Program-made: the position numbers and the translations under genes
NCBI GenBank assembly: GCA_022564295.1
Contig: JADFLR010000027.1
Coordinates: 1 to 55,667 of the forward strand
Source of the DNA: Bacteroidota bacterium
Lineage (GTDB): Bacteria; Bacteroidota; Ignavibacteria; Ignavibacteriales; Ignavibacteriaceae
Direction of reading: 5' to 3'
DNA: 55,667 nucleotides
Shown here: piece by piece, positions 18,563 through 27,341 of the stretch
How positions within the stretch are numbered: position 1 is the stretch's first letter
How the letters are laid out: each line of letters opens with the position of its first letter
Notes under the pieces: model-generated
Told to the model about the DNA's origin: nothing
The model's database searches: none
The model's input: the letters and a program-made list of their open reading frames with translations, nothing else

Positions 18563-19004
18563 CTTACTCTCCATTAATTATTTGAAAAATATTTACCAAT
18601 ATTTATCTGCGTTTATATTTATGACTCATCATAAGTACAAAATGTTTTAAAGTTTATACGAACGGAAGATTAGTAGCATTAGCGGTCGGGTAGTAAATTA
18701 AGTGTACTTGAAATAATTTAAGTTCCGTATTCCAAAATGTTAAGAAACGTTAATTTTAAAGTGTTGTTCTGCTTAAGTGCAAACGAAAGGGTTAAATGAG
18801 GTCTTTTTAATTTGTTGCAAATCACAACTGAGATCACGATTATATTGTAAGTTTTATCAGTATTTGCATAATGGCTTGCAACGAACAAATTACTTGACTT
18901 TGTATAAAAAAATGTTAACTATAACTTAACATTTAACTATACTTATTATCTGATTTTTAGTGTGGATTAGTTAAGAGAATTTATTACTATCATAAAGGGA
19001 TCTA
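18563..19004. other. Intergenic region, divergent promoters likely
   Basis: About 440 AT-rich bases between two divergent genes. It must hold both promoters; TTGACT near 18892 and TATACTTAT-like boxes near 18937 are possible elements, but none is certain. No gene is seen. Confidence 0.4.
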
Positions 19005-19223
19005 ATGAAATCTAAACATTATTTTACTGCAAAAGGATTTTGGTTTGCAATGGAAGTAATATTAATCTTTATCTCCGTTGAAGCAATTGCTTATGCAGTC
19101 GGACACTTTGATGCCGGAACAATCGCCCTAGTTTTACTTGGTGTTGCTGCACTTCTCTTCCTTGCTGCGCTTTTTAATGCCAAAAGAAAAGATAAGAAAC
19201 ATAAAAACGGTTTCGCCGTTTAA
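19005..19223 (+). CDS. Small two-helix membrane protein
   Basis: 72 residues with two hydrophobic helices (~12-32 and ~38-58) and a basic tail (KRKDKKHK). AAAGGG lies 7 bases before the ATG. No domain recognised. A hairpin (19260-19288) downstream could end its transcript. It is probably a real inner-membrane protein of unknown role. Confidence 0.6.
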   Translation: MKSKHYFTAKGFWFAMEVILIFISVEAIAYAVGHFDAGTIALVLLGVAALLFLAALFNAKRKDKKHKNGFAV

Positions 19224-19259
19224 CTACATTGAAAATAATCAGAAATTTGTTTTGTGCTT

Positions 19260-19288
19260 AATTTACAAGTTCACTTATCTTGTAAATT
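19260..19288. terminator. Possible terminator hairpin
   Basis: AATTTACAAG and CTTGTAAATT form a perfect 10-bp stem with a 9-base loop. The downstream T-run is weak (TAAGTTATT), so it may be a terminator or another structured site. Confidence 0.4.
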
Positions 19289-19427
19289 TAAGTTATTAAT
19301 AAACTATTCAATCTTGCCAATTAACGGACAAATTAACCGTTCTTCCTTTAGATATTGTACTTCACATAATTAATATTATGTTAACTGTTCACAATTTTTT
19401 ATTTGATGATAATTTAATGGAGATGCA

Positions 19428-22268
19428 ATGCGCTATCTGAAAAACCTATCAATCATATTTTTGGCGGTTATGTTTATTCTTTCCGGCTGCAGTCAAAAAT
19501 CTTCCGAGTTCAAAATTAGTTATAAACAATATCAACTTGATAATGGTTTAAACGTGGTTCTTCATGAAGATAAATCCGATCCTATTGTTTCCGTAGCCAT
19601 CGTTTACCATGTTGGTTCTAACAGAGAAGTAATAGGAAGAACAGGCTTTGCTCACTTGTTCGAGCATATGATGTTCCAGGAATCTAAACATATTGGTCAG
19701 GATCAGTTTTTTAAAAAAATACAAGGAGCCGGAGGTACACTTAACGGCGGAACCTGGAAGGACGGAACGGTTTATTTTGAAATTGTTCCAAAGAATGCAT
19801 TAGAGATGGCATTATGGTTAGAGTCAGACAGGATGGGTTTTTTACTTCCAACCGTAACACAGGAATCTTTTGAAAACCAGCAGGGAGTTGTACAGAACGA
19901 AAAGAGACAACGTTATGATAATCAGCCTTTTGGTCACACAAATTATGTAATTGATAAATTGATGTATCCTGAAAATCATCCATATAACTGGCAGACAATC
20001 GGTGAAATGGAAGACCTTAAGAATGCTACTCTTACCGATGTTCACGAGTTTTATAAAAGATGGTACGGACCAAACAATGCTACATTGGTTGTTGCCGGGG
20101 ATTTTGATGAAGAACAGACAAAAGAAATGATCGAAAAGTACTTCGGAGAAATTAAAGCTTCTGATAAAATTGAGAATATGAATCCCATGCCGATTGTTTT
20201 GGATGAAACAAAAAGAGCTTACCACGAAGATAATTTTGCAAAATCACCCGAACTGAATATGGTTTACCCTACAGTCGAGCAGTTTACAAAGGATTCTTAT
20301 GCGCTTGACTTTTTAGGTGAACTTTTGGCAGGCAATAAAAAGTCTCCTATTTATAAAGTGATAGTTGAAGAAAAAAAATTAGCACCTTCAGTTTCTGCAT
20401 TTCAGGAAAGTGAAGAGATTGCCGGCACATTCCGGATTCGGGTAAGGTCTTTCCCTGATATTAACTTAAGTGATGTTGAGAATGCACTGACCGAAGCTTT
20501 TGCATTGTTTGAAAAAGATGGATTTACTGAGAAAGATGTGGAAAGAGTTAAAGCAAGATTGGAAACGAATTATTATAATAGAATAAGCAGTATATTCTTG
20601 AAATCATACCAATTAGCATTATATAATGAATTCGGTGGTTCACCAGACTTCATGACAACGGATCTTAATAATACACTTGCAGTAACTAAAGATGATATAT
20701 TAAGAGTATATAACAAGTATTTAAAGGATAAACGATACGTACTAACAAGTTTTGTCCCTAAAGGTAAATCAGAATTAATTGCTGAAAATTCTGTTGTATT
20801 TCCCATAGCTGAAGAAAGTATTGAACAGCAGGAAAAAGTAGCTCTTAATCAAGGGGAACAGGTTACGGGCGAAGATATTGAAGTTGCTGAAATTGAATCT
20901 TCGTTTGATAGATCTGTAGAGCCCCCGTTCGGTCCTGATCCATTATTAAATGTTCCAACGGTATGGAGTGAAGAGCTTTCTAACGGCATTATAATATATG
21001 GTATTGAACAAAATGAACTTCCGCTTGTTGATTTTGCGATTACAATTAAAGGTGGGATGTTATTGGATGATATTAACAAGATCGGTGTTGCAAATCTTAT
21101 TACTGATGAGATGATGGAAGGCACAAAATACAAAACACCTATAGAATTGGAAGAAGCAATTGATGAACTTGGTTCAAGCATTTCGATGTACACCACAAAG
21201 GAATCAATTGTTATACGTGCTAATTGTTTAGCATCTAAATTTAATGACACATATAAGTTGATTGAAGAAATATTATTTGAGCCACGGTGGGATGAAAAAG
21301 AATTCGCAAGGATAAAGGATGAAACAGTTGAGTTGATTAACCGACAAAAGACTAACCCTTCAACAGTTGCTACTAATGTGTTTAATAAGTTGATTTACGG
21401 GAATAATAGCATACTTTCTAACAACACTATGGGCACAGTAGAATCGGTTAATTCTATAACAATAGAAGATCTTAAAAATTATTATAACAATAACTTCGCT
21501 CCTGAATTTACAAGAATAACAATTGCAGGTGATATAAGTGAAAAATCTGCAACAAATGTTTTCAAATCATTAGAAGATAAATGGGAAAATAAAGGGCTGG
21601 AATTTGCAGCAGTTATGATTCCAGAAAAATCAACCGTACAGAAAATGTACTTTATTGATTTCCCCAATGCAAAACAATCTGCAATAAGAATTGGAAACCT
21701 GGGTTTAAGTTTTACAGATCCGGATTTTTATAAAGCCACTGTGATGAACTATAAACTTGGCGGCAGTTTTAACGGAAGAGTGAACATGATACTCCGTGAG
21801 GAGAAAGGATTCACCTATGGTGCCAGAACCGGATTTAACGGCAGTTTTTATCCGGGCACTTTCGTTGCTTCATCAAGTGTTAGATCAAATACTACATTCG
21901 AATCAACACAAATATTTTTCAATGAGATGAATACTTACAGGGAAGGAATACCTGAAGAAGATCTAGATTTTACAAAAAATGCACTTATCAAATCGAATGC
22001 AAGAAGATTTGAAACACTCGGTGCATTAAGAGTAATGCTTGATAATATTGCAAAGTATAATCTTTCATTTGATTATGTTAGCGACCGTGAAGAAGAGGTG
22101 AAAAATATGACCTTAGAAGAACACCGGATGCTCGCACAAAAATATATCAATCCCGATATAATGACTTGTGTTATTGCCGGTGATGCCAAAACTCAATTGG
22201 AAAAATTGAAAGATCTTAGCATGGGGGAACCGATTCTTGTTGACAAGGAAGGTAATATAATAGAATAA
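19428..22268 (+). CDS. M16-family zinc peptidase lipoprotein (two-domain)
   Basis: 946 residues; ATG 19428 follows GGAGATG. Lipobox LSGC with Cys21, so it is anchored in a membrane facing the periplasm. The N-terminal M16 half has the inverted zinc motif HLFEH (H76, E79, H80) and a downstream Glu in VVQNEKRQR. The C-terminal half repeats the M16 fold without the motif (DEMMEGTKYKTPIELEEAI; later REEKGFTYGARTGF), the usual clamshell of pitrilysin/PqqL-like proteins. It should degrade peptides in the periplasm. Standalone, with a terminator after it. Confidence 0.92.
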   Translation: MRYLKNLSIIFLAVMFILSGCSQKSSEFKISYKQYQLDNGLNVVLHEDKSDPIVSVAIVYHVGSNREVIGRTGFAHLFEHMMFQESKHIGQDQFFKKIQGAGGTLNGGTWKDGTVYFEIVPKNALEMALWLESDRMGFLLPTVTQESFENQQGVVQNEKRQRYDNQPFGHTNYVIDKLMYPENHPYNWQTIGEMEDLKNATLTDVHEFYKRWYGPNNATLVVAGDFDEEQTKEMIEKYFGEIKASDKIENMNPMPIVLDETKRAYHEDNFAKSPELNMVYPTVEQFTKDSYALDFLGELLAGNKKSPIYKVIVEEKKLAPSVSAFQESEEIAGTFRIRVRSFPDINLSDVENALTEAFALFEKDGFTEKDVERVKARLETNYYNRISSIFLKSYQLALYNEFGGSPDFMTTDLNNTLAVTKDDILRVYNKYLKDKRYVLTSFVPKGKSELIAENSVVFPIAEESIEQQEKVALNQGEQVTGEDIEVAEIESSFDRSVEPPFGPDPLLNVPTVWSEELSNGIIIYGIEQNELPLVDFAITIKGGMLLDDINKIGVANLITDEMMEGTKYKTPIELEEAIDELGSSISMYTTKESIVIRANCLASKFNDTYKLIEEILFEPRWDEKEFARIKDETVELINRQKTNPSTVATNVFNKLIYGNNSILSNNTMGTVESVNSITIEDLKNYYNNNFAPEFTRITIAGDISEKSATNVFKSLEDKWENKGLEFAAVMIPEKSTVQKMYFIDFPNAKQSAIRIGNLGLSFTDPDFYKATVMNYKLGGSFNGRVNMILREEKGFTYGARTGFNGSFYPGTFVASSSVRSNTTFESTQIFFNEMNTYREGIPEEDLDFTKNALIKSNARRFETLGALRVMLDNIAKYNLSFDYVSDREEEVKNMTLEEHRMLAQKYINPDIMTCVIAGDAKTQLEKLKDLSMGEPILVDKEGNIIE

Positions 22269-22290
22269 GTTTTTGGTGTGGTGGTATTTT

Positions 22291-22329
22291 AATGGCTGTT
22301 CAAAAGATAAATTTGAGCAGCCATTTTTT
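22291..22329 (+). terminator. Rho-independent terminator
   Basis: AATGGCTG-T-TCAAA pairs with TTTGA-G-CAGCCATT and six T follow. It lies 22 bases after the M16 gene. Confidence 0.8.
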
Positions 22330-22431
22330 ATTTATTGTTTTAATAAATTCGTTGAATATCAACTTATATCTGATTAATTTGGAAATGAGTTCTTTTTAAG
22401 TGTTATGCTATTATAACTTTCGGGTAATTTT

Positions 22432-22647
22432 ATGAAAGAATTTTTCAGCGTCGAGGAAGTTGCAAAACTTTTAAACATCAGTCATTCGGGTGTTCTGTAT
22501 CAGATTAATACCGGTAAACTAAAAGCTATACAGGTAGGAAAAATTTATGTAATCACCCAGGAAGATTTTGGGGATTTTCTGAAGCATCACAGGGAAGCCA
22601 AAAAGAAAGTAAAAAAATCAACACAAACCAAATTAAAATTTGACTAA
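22432..22647 (+). CDS. Helix-turn-helix (excisionase/MerR-type) DNA-binding protein
   Basis: 71 residues. FFSVEEVAKLLNISHSGVLY, then INTGKLKAIQVGKIYVI, is the typical HTH_17 fold of excisionase-like and MerR-type regulators. The tail is lysine-rich. Such small proteins act as DNA-binding regulators or excisionases. No integrase or phage gene is near, so a regulatory role is more likely. Its stop is only 3 bases from the stop of the convergent gene at 22651. Confidence 0.8.
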   Translation: MKEFFSVEEVAKLLNISHSGVLYQINTGKLKAIQVGKIYVITQEDFGDFLKHHREAKKKVKKSTQTKLKFD

Positions 22648-22650
22648 CAA

Positions 22651-23097
22651 TTATTCATTACTAAATGCTAATAACTTTTCCTGGTAGGAATTCAATTCCT
22701 CTTTACTTACCCCGGCAAAACTTTTAATGCTGTAACAGTAAGCAAACACAATTGGTATTACAAGGTTTTTACGGTTACTGTAAAACTTATCAATTGAGTT
22801 AATCATATCAGCCATAGTAATATCTGCGGGCTTACCTTCTTTTAAAAGAGCATTATATTCTTCACGGCAGCTTAAACTATCAACCAAAGGATGCGTTAAC
22901 TTTAACAATCTTAATCTCTCCAATATTCCGCTTAGATAAATGTCTTTAGAATCATCGTATAGTAAATGTGGATTTCCCATTGAAATCCAGGTGTAACCAT
23001 TTTCGGCACCTTTCGTTAACCTTTTATCCTGTGCTAAGCAGTAAATTGCAGAAAATAGTGTAAGGATGATGATCAGTATATTTGATTTAATACTCAT
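22651..23097 (-). CDS. Exported hypothetical protein
   Basis: 148 residues. Signal peptide (IIILTLFSAIYCLAQ), then a ~125-residue, mainly helical domain with no family I recognise (GYTWISMGNPHLLYDD; IVFAYCYSIKSFAG). It contains two cysteines in the mature part. Convergent with the HTH gene and divergent from the DUF2779 gene. Periplasmic location is likely. Confidence 0.65.
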   Translation of the reverse strand: MSIKSNILIIILTLFSAIYCLAQDKRLTKGAENGYTWISMGNPHLLYDDSKDIYLSGILERLRLLKLTHPLVDSLSCREEYNALLKEGKPADITMADMINSIDKFYSNRKNLVIPIVFAYCYSIKSFAGVSKEELNSYQEKLLAFSNE

Positions 23098-23186
23098 TCA
23101 GGTTATGATTTCAAAATGCTAAATAATCTTAAAATAAAAATAGTAAATTACATGAAAACTATTTCTCTCTTTTTTTGAGGATTATT

Positions 23187-24662
23187 ATGAGTCCCCATCA
23201 ACTTAGCAAGTCTTCATTTATAAAGGGACTGCAGTGCGAAAAGCATCTCTACCTTTATAAATATCATTACAATGAAATGGATGAGCTTTCTGAAATGCAG
23301 AAAGCAATTTTCCAGCGCGGTACGGATGTCGGCGTATTTGCACAAAAGCTTTTTCCCGGCGGCATCGCTGCAACAGAAGGCTCGCCGCCCGCTTATAAAA
23401 AAGGATTAAATAAAACCGGCGAGTTAATTCTGCAAGGCGGGAAGATAATTTATGAAGCAGCATTTCAGTTTAATGAAGTCCTTTCTATTGCTGATATTAT
23501 AGTAAAAGAAAAAAATAAGTGGAATATTTATGAAGTAAAAAGTTCAACTTCAATTTCAGAAACTTATTTGAACGATGCCGCCCTTCAGTATTATGTAATA
23601 TCAAATTCCGGAATTGAAATAAATGATTTTTCTATCATCCATATTAACAATCAGTACATCCGTAAAGGTGAGCTTGATATTAATGAACTCTTTACAATTG
23701 AATCTGTTTTTGATTCTATCCTGTCGCTGCAAAATATTGTTGAAGAGAATGTTGAGAGATTTAAAAAAGTTCTAAGAAAAAGGGAAATACCCGATATTGA
23801 TATAGGTGAGCATTGCCACAGTCCTTATACGTGCAGTTTTTTTAATTATTGCCGGAAACATATTCCTGAGGATTCAATTTTTGATTTTTCCGGGATGCAT
23901 CTTAAAAAGAAATATGAACTTTACCGTGATGGAATTATAAAACTTGATGATGTGCCGGATGATTACTCATTAAATAAAAATAACGGTATTCAGTTGGATG
24001 TTTATAAATCGGGAAAAGCGAAAATAGATAGGGAAGATTTAAAAAGCTTTTTGGATGATTTTAACTACCCGCTTTATTTTATGGATTTTGAATCTTTTCA
24101 ACCCGCTGTTCCATTGTTTGATAACTCAAAACCGTACCAGCAAATACCTTTTCAATATTCAATTCATTTAAAAGAAAAAAATGACGGAGAGTTAAAGCAT
24201 TTTGAGTTCCTTGCTGAGCCGGGAGAAGATACTCGTGTTAAATTTATTGAAGGTTTGTTGAATCATACTAAAGGAGAAGGGGATATAGTTGTTTACAACA
24301 AATCATTTGAGATTACGCGCCTGAAAGAAATTACGAGGGATTTTCCCCAATACGCAGATGAAATTGAGAAACTTATTTTAAGAATTAAAGACTTAATGAT
24401 ACCGTTCCAGAGAAAATATTATTATGCACCAGAGATGAAAGGTTCATATTCGATTAAAGCTGTTTTGCCATCACTCGTTCCCGAATTAAGTTATGATGAA
24501 CTGAAAATAAAAGAAGGTGGTCTTGCATCAATTACTTTTGAAAGTCTGCAAACAGAAACCGATATGATAATAATTGCCGAAACAAGAGAACAACTTTTAG
24601 AGTATTGTAAACTTGATACCCTTGCAATGGTGAAGATTTTTGAGAAGCTGGAAAACATTTAA
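23187..24662 (+). CDS. DUF2779 protein: Fe-S PD-(D/E)XK nuclease fused to a DnaQ-like exonuclease domain
   Basis: 491 residues from ATG 23187, which has GAGG 7 bases upstream; the TTG at 23175 overlaps that site. The N-terminal ~230 residues resemble a Cas4/RecB-type nuclease: D103 (ADII), E116 and K118 (YEVKSS) as PD-(D/E)XK residues, with C17 and a C-terminal trio C210, C216, C222 as a probable 4Fe-4S set. From ~296 comes the DUF2779 domain, RNase H-like: D300/E302 (MDFES), a YNKSFE motif, and a final Asp in YCKLDT. A 3'-5' exonuclease role on nucleic acid is expected from these motifs. No cas or repair genes are adjacent. Cytoplasmic. Confidence 0.85.
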   Translation: MSPHQLSKSSFIKGLQCEKHLYLYKYHYNEMDELSEMQKAIFQRGTDVGVFAQKLFPGGIAATEGSPPAYKKGLNKTGELILQGGKIIYEAAFQFNEVLSIADIIVKEKNKWNIYEVKSSTSISETYLNDAALQYYVISNSGIEINDFSIIHINNQYIRKGELDINELFTIESVFDSILSLQNIVEENVERFKKVLRKREIPDIDIGEHCHSPYTCSFFNYCRKHIPEDSIFDFSGMHLKKKYELYRDGIIKLDDVPDDYSLNKNNGIQLDVYKSGKAKIDREDLKSFLDDFNYPLYFMDFESFQPAVPLFDNSKPYQQIPFQYSIHLKEKNDGELKHFEFLAEPGEDTRVKFIEGLLNHTKGEGDIVVYNKSFEITRLKEITRDFPQYADEIEKLILRIKDLMIPFQRKYYYAPEMKGSYSIKAVLPSLVPELSYDELKIKEGGLASITFESLQTETDMIIIAETREQLLEYCKLDTLAMVKIFEKLENI

Positions 24663-24803
24663 TTATGAGTTCGGGATAATTTGACTTGACACAACATTAT
24701 TTTTTAACCAATTTACAATTGTTAATTTAATTCTTGACAGGAAGCCTTTGATATAAACTTTACCGGGTAGTTCAATATCACTCATCATTTTTAAGGAGTA
24801 GAA

Positions 24804-26216
24804 ATGAAGGGCTTCATAATTCTTTTTATATTTTTTGCATTCCATACAACATTTTCACAAACCGTTACGCTTCGCGATACAACTAACCAATACGATTACA
24901 TAATTATAACCGTTCCCGAGTTTGTATCTGCCTGCGAGCCGTTTAAACAGCACAAAGAAACCGTTAGAGATTTCAGAACTTTGATTGTTGATACAACACA
25001 AATTTTTTCCGAATTTGACTCAAGCTTAACACCGCAGGATAACATAAGAGACTTCATCAGTTATGCAGGTACGTTTTGGAAAGAACCAAGACCTAATTAT
25101 TTTCTTTTAGTCGGAAATGTTGAGTCGGTTCCGAATTTTCAGGTTCCATTTATTCCAAGTCAACAAGCTTACTTTCAGTCTGATTATTTCTATAGTCAGA
25201 GCCTTTATGAAAATGATTCCACTACAACTGACTTTTATGTTGGAAGAATCCCGGCAATGAATTCAGAACAGTTAGATAATTACTTTGTGAAGGTAATTGA
25301 ATATGAAAGCAATAACACGTTACAAAGCTGGATGAATAATGCTCTCTTCATTAGCGAAGATGATCCAAATTTTGGTTTTCTTGAAGCATCGTTCGGACTT
25401 GCCGATCTCTTACCATCTTACATTAGATCATATTTTATAGTGAACGATACTAACTCAATATATTATGGCAACAAAGATTCTATTTATAATGCTGTAAATG
25501 AAAGAGGGTGCTCCACAATTTGGTTTGAAGGGCATAGTTCCGATTCTTTTTTTATCCACCGGGATTATTTTGATCTTAGTGATTTAAACGGGTTAAATAA
25601 CAATATGAAGTATTTTTTAACTATTTTTGCTGCCTCGCAAAGCTCTATTATAGATACGAACACAAATTTGACAAGAGAAATGCTTGTTCTACAAAATGCT
25701 GGATCACTTGGTGGGATAGTTTTTGTTGGGCCGGCTTATTGGGGAATTGGCAAGACATTTCAAAACACTTGGGCTCAAAAACTTTTCGATCCGTCCGTTC
25801 AGTCAATCGGCGAATCATTTAATTTAGATAACCTACCATCAGGTGGTATTTATGACTATATGAAGAAGATCACAAATCTCTGGGCAGATCCATCGCTTAA
25901 ACTAAAATATGATATCACTGTTGATGTTGAAAACATCCAGGCAGAAATACCAACAGACTTTACCCTTCATCAAAACTACCCCAATCCATTCAATCCAAGT
26001 ACGAAGATTAAGTTTGTTATTCCTAAATCTTCTTTCGTTAATCTTAAAGTTTATAACGTGTTGGGAAAAGAAGCTGCGACATTAGTGAATGAAGAAAGAC
26101 CAGCTGGAAACTACGAAGTTGATTTTAATGCAACTGACTTACCAAGTGGAGTTTATTTCTATCGGCTTCAAGCCGGGGATTTTATAGAAACGAAGAAGAT
26201 GGTCCTCCTGCGCTAA
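24804..26216 (+). CDS. Gingipain-like (C25 fold) T9SS protein lacking the catalytic Cys
   Basis: 470 residues; ATG follows AAGGAGTAG. Signal peptide (1-19), a C25/gingipain-type domain (~30-370; FLLVGNVESVP, DFYVGRIPA, ADPSLKLKYD are family landmarks) and a T9SS type A domain with NYPNPFNPST ending KKMVLLR. The catalytic His position is kept (H244 in FEGHSS). The Cys expected after the next strand (usually SC) is replaced by AASQSS (276-281). So it is probably not a cysteine peptidase. It might be a binding protein or a decoy, or use a Ser. Exported and surface-located. Standalone. Confidence 0.85.
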   Translation: MKGFIILFIFFAFHTTFSQTVTLRDTTNQYDYIIITVPEFVSACEPFKQHKETVRDFRTLIVDTTQIFSEFDSSLTPQDNIRDFISYAGTFWKEPRPNYFLLVGNVESVPNFQVPFIPSQQAYFQSDYFYSQSLYENDSTTTDFYVGRIPAMNSEQLDNYFVKVIEYESNNTLQSWMNNALFISEDDPNFGFLEASFGLADLLPSYIRSYFIVNDTNSIYYGNKDSIYNAVNERGCSTIWFEGHSSDSFFIHRDYFDLSDLNGLNNNMKYFLTIFAASQSSIIDTNTNLTREMLVLQNAGSLGGIVFVGPAYWGIGKTFQNTWAQKLFDPSVQSIGESFNLDNLPSGGIYDYMKKITNLWADPSLKLKYDITVDVENIQAEIPTDFTLHQNYPNPFNPSTKIKFVIPKSSFVNLKVYNVLGKEAATLVNEERPAGNYEVDFNATDLPSGVYFYRLQAGDFIETKKMVLLR

Positions 26217-26241
26217 ACCTTCCCCCCTACGATTGGGCTTC

Positions 26242-26257
26242 GGAGGATAAATCCTCC
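26242..26257 (+). terminator. Weak hairpin after the gingipain-like gene
   Basis: GGAGGAT-AA-ATCCTCC forms a 7-bp stem with a very short loop; only TT follows. Weak terminator candidate. Confidence 0.35.
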
Positions 26258-26442
26258 TTCGTTAATTCTGAAATGTGGAAATAAGAAGGTCTTTCCCAAC
26301 TGGAAGTATTATTAGTATGCCATTCCACACCTGTCTACACGTAGTCGTGACGTATATCACTGGAGGAAATAATAAGTGGTAATCCACAATAGAATATTTT
26401 ATGTTAATACGAAATATTTAAAAAATAATTTAAGGAGGAATT

Positions 26443-27300
26443 ATGAGTAACGATAAAACAATTCTAGTTACGGGAGCGACCGGACAACAAGGAGGAGCAG
26501 TAGCAAGGGAGCTGTTAAAAAATGGTTATAAAGTGAAGGCTATGACCCGCAATCCTGATAATCCAAAAGCAAAAGAATTAGCTGACTTAGGTGCGGAGGT
26601 CGTTCGCGGTGATTTTGATGACGCAGCATCACTTGAAATTGAGTTAGTAGGAGTTTGGGGAGCATTTGCTGTACAAAATTCCTGGGAAGGTGGTGTTGAA
26701 AAAGAAGAGGAACAGGGTAAGAGATTTGCCGAGATATCTAAAAAAGTAAATCTGCAACATTTGGTTTATACCTCAGTTGGATCAGCTCATCGAGATACCG
26801 GAATTCCACACTTTGACAATAAATGGAGAATTGAAGAAAAGATCCGGAGTTTAGATCTGCCTTCGTACACAATTATCCGCCCGGTATTTTTTATGGATAA
26901 TTTTCTATCTCCTTGGTTTAAACCTTCAATTGATCAGGGGCAGCTTGCAGTGGGAATGAATCCTAATAGCTCACTCCAAATGATTGCAGTTGAAGATATT
27001 GGAAAGCATGGTCTTCGTGCATTTAAGAATTATAAGGAACTGAACGGAAAAGCAATTGATATTGCTGGAGATGAACTAACAATGACAGACGCTGCGAAAA
27101 TCATATCGGATAAAAAAGGCAGTGCGGTCGAGTTTAGCCAGGTTCCAATTGAAGAAGTTCGCAGTTTCAGTGATGATTATGCATTAATGCTTGAATGGTT
27201 TGACGATGTTGGTTACAATGTTAATATAAGTAGCTTGGCTGAAGAGTCGGTTATCAGTCCGATAAAATTTTCTGCCTGGGCTAATAATATTAGCTGGTAA
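26443..27300 (+). CDS. NmrA-family NAD(P)-binding protein
   Basis: 285 residues; ATG follows AAGGAGGAA. The Rossmann glycine motif TGATGQQGG sits at residues ~10-18 and AMTRN at ~34 matches NADP-binding members. VYTSVGSAH and IIRPVFFMDNF are typical of the NmrA/HSCARG family, which are atypical short-chain dehydrogenases that sense or use NADP(H). The substrate is unknown. It is transcribed alone and convergent with the large BNR gene. Confidence 0.88.
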   Translation: MSNDKTILVTGATGQQGGAVARELLKNGYKVKAMTRNPDNPKAKELADLGAEVVRGDFDDAASLEIELVGVWGAFAVQNSWEGGVEKEEEQGKRFAEISKKVNLQHLVYTSVGSAHRDTGIPHFDNKWRIEEKIRSLDLPSYTIIRPVFFMDNFLSPWFKPSIDQGQLAVGMNPNSSLQMIAVEDIGKHGLRAFKNYKELNGKAIDIAGDELTMTDAAKIISDKKGSAVEFSQVPIEEVRSFSDDYALMLEWFDDVGYNVNISSLAEESVISPIKFSAWANNISW

Positions 27301-27341
27301 AACAATTATTTTAAAAGGCGATTTTGCGATCGACTTAAATG

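Noticed and set aside
24663-24845. Reverse 60-codon frame between the DUF2779 and gingipain-like genes
   Set aside because: Overlaps the start and ribosome site of the next gene and has no recognisable features.
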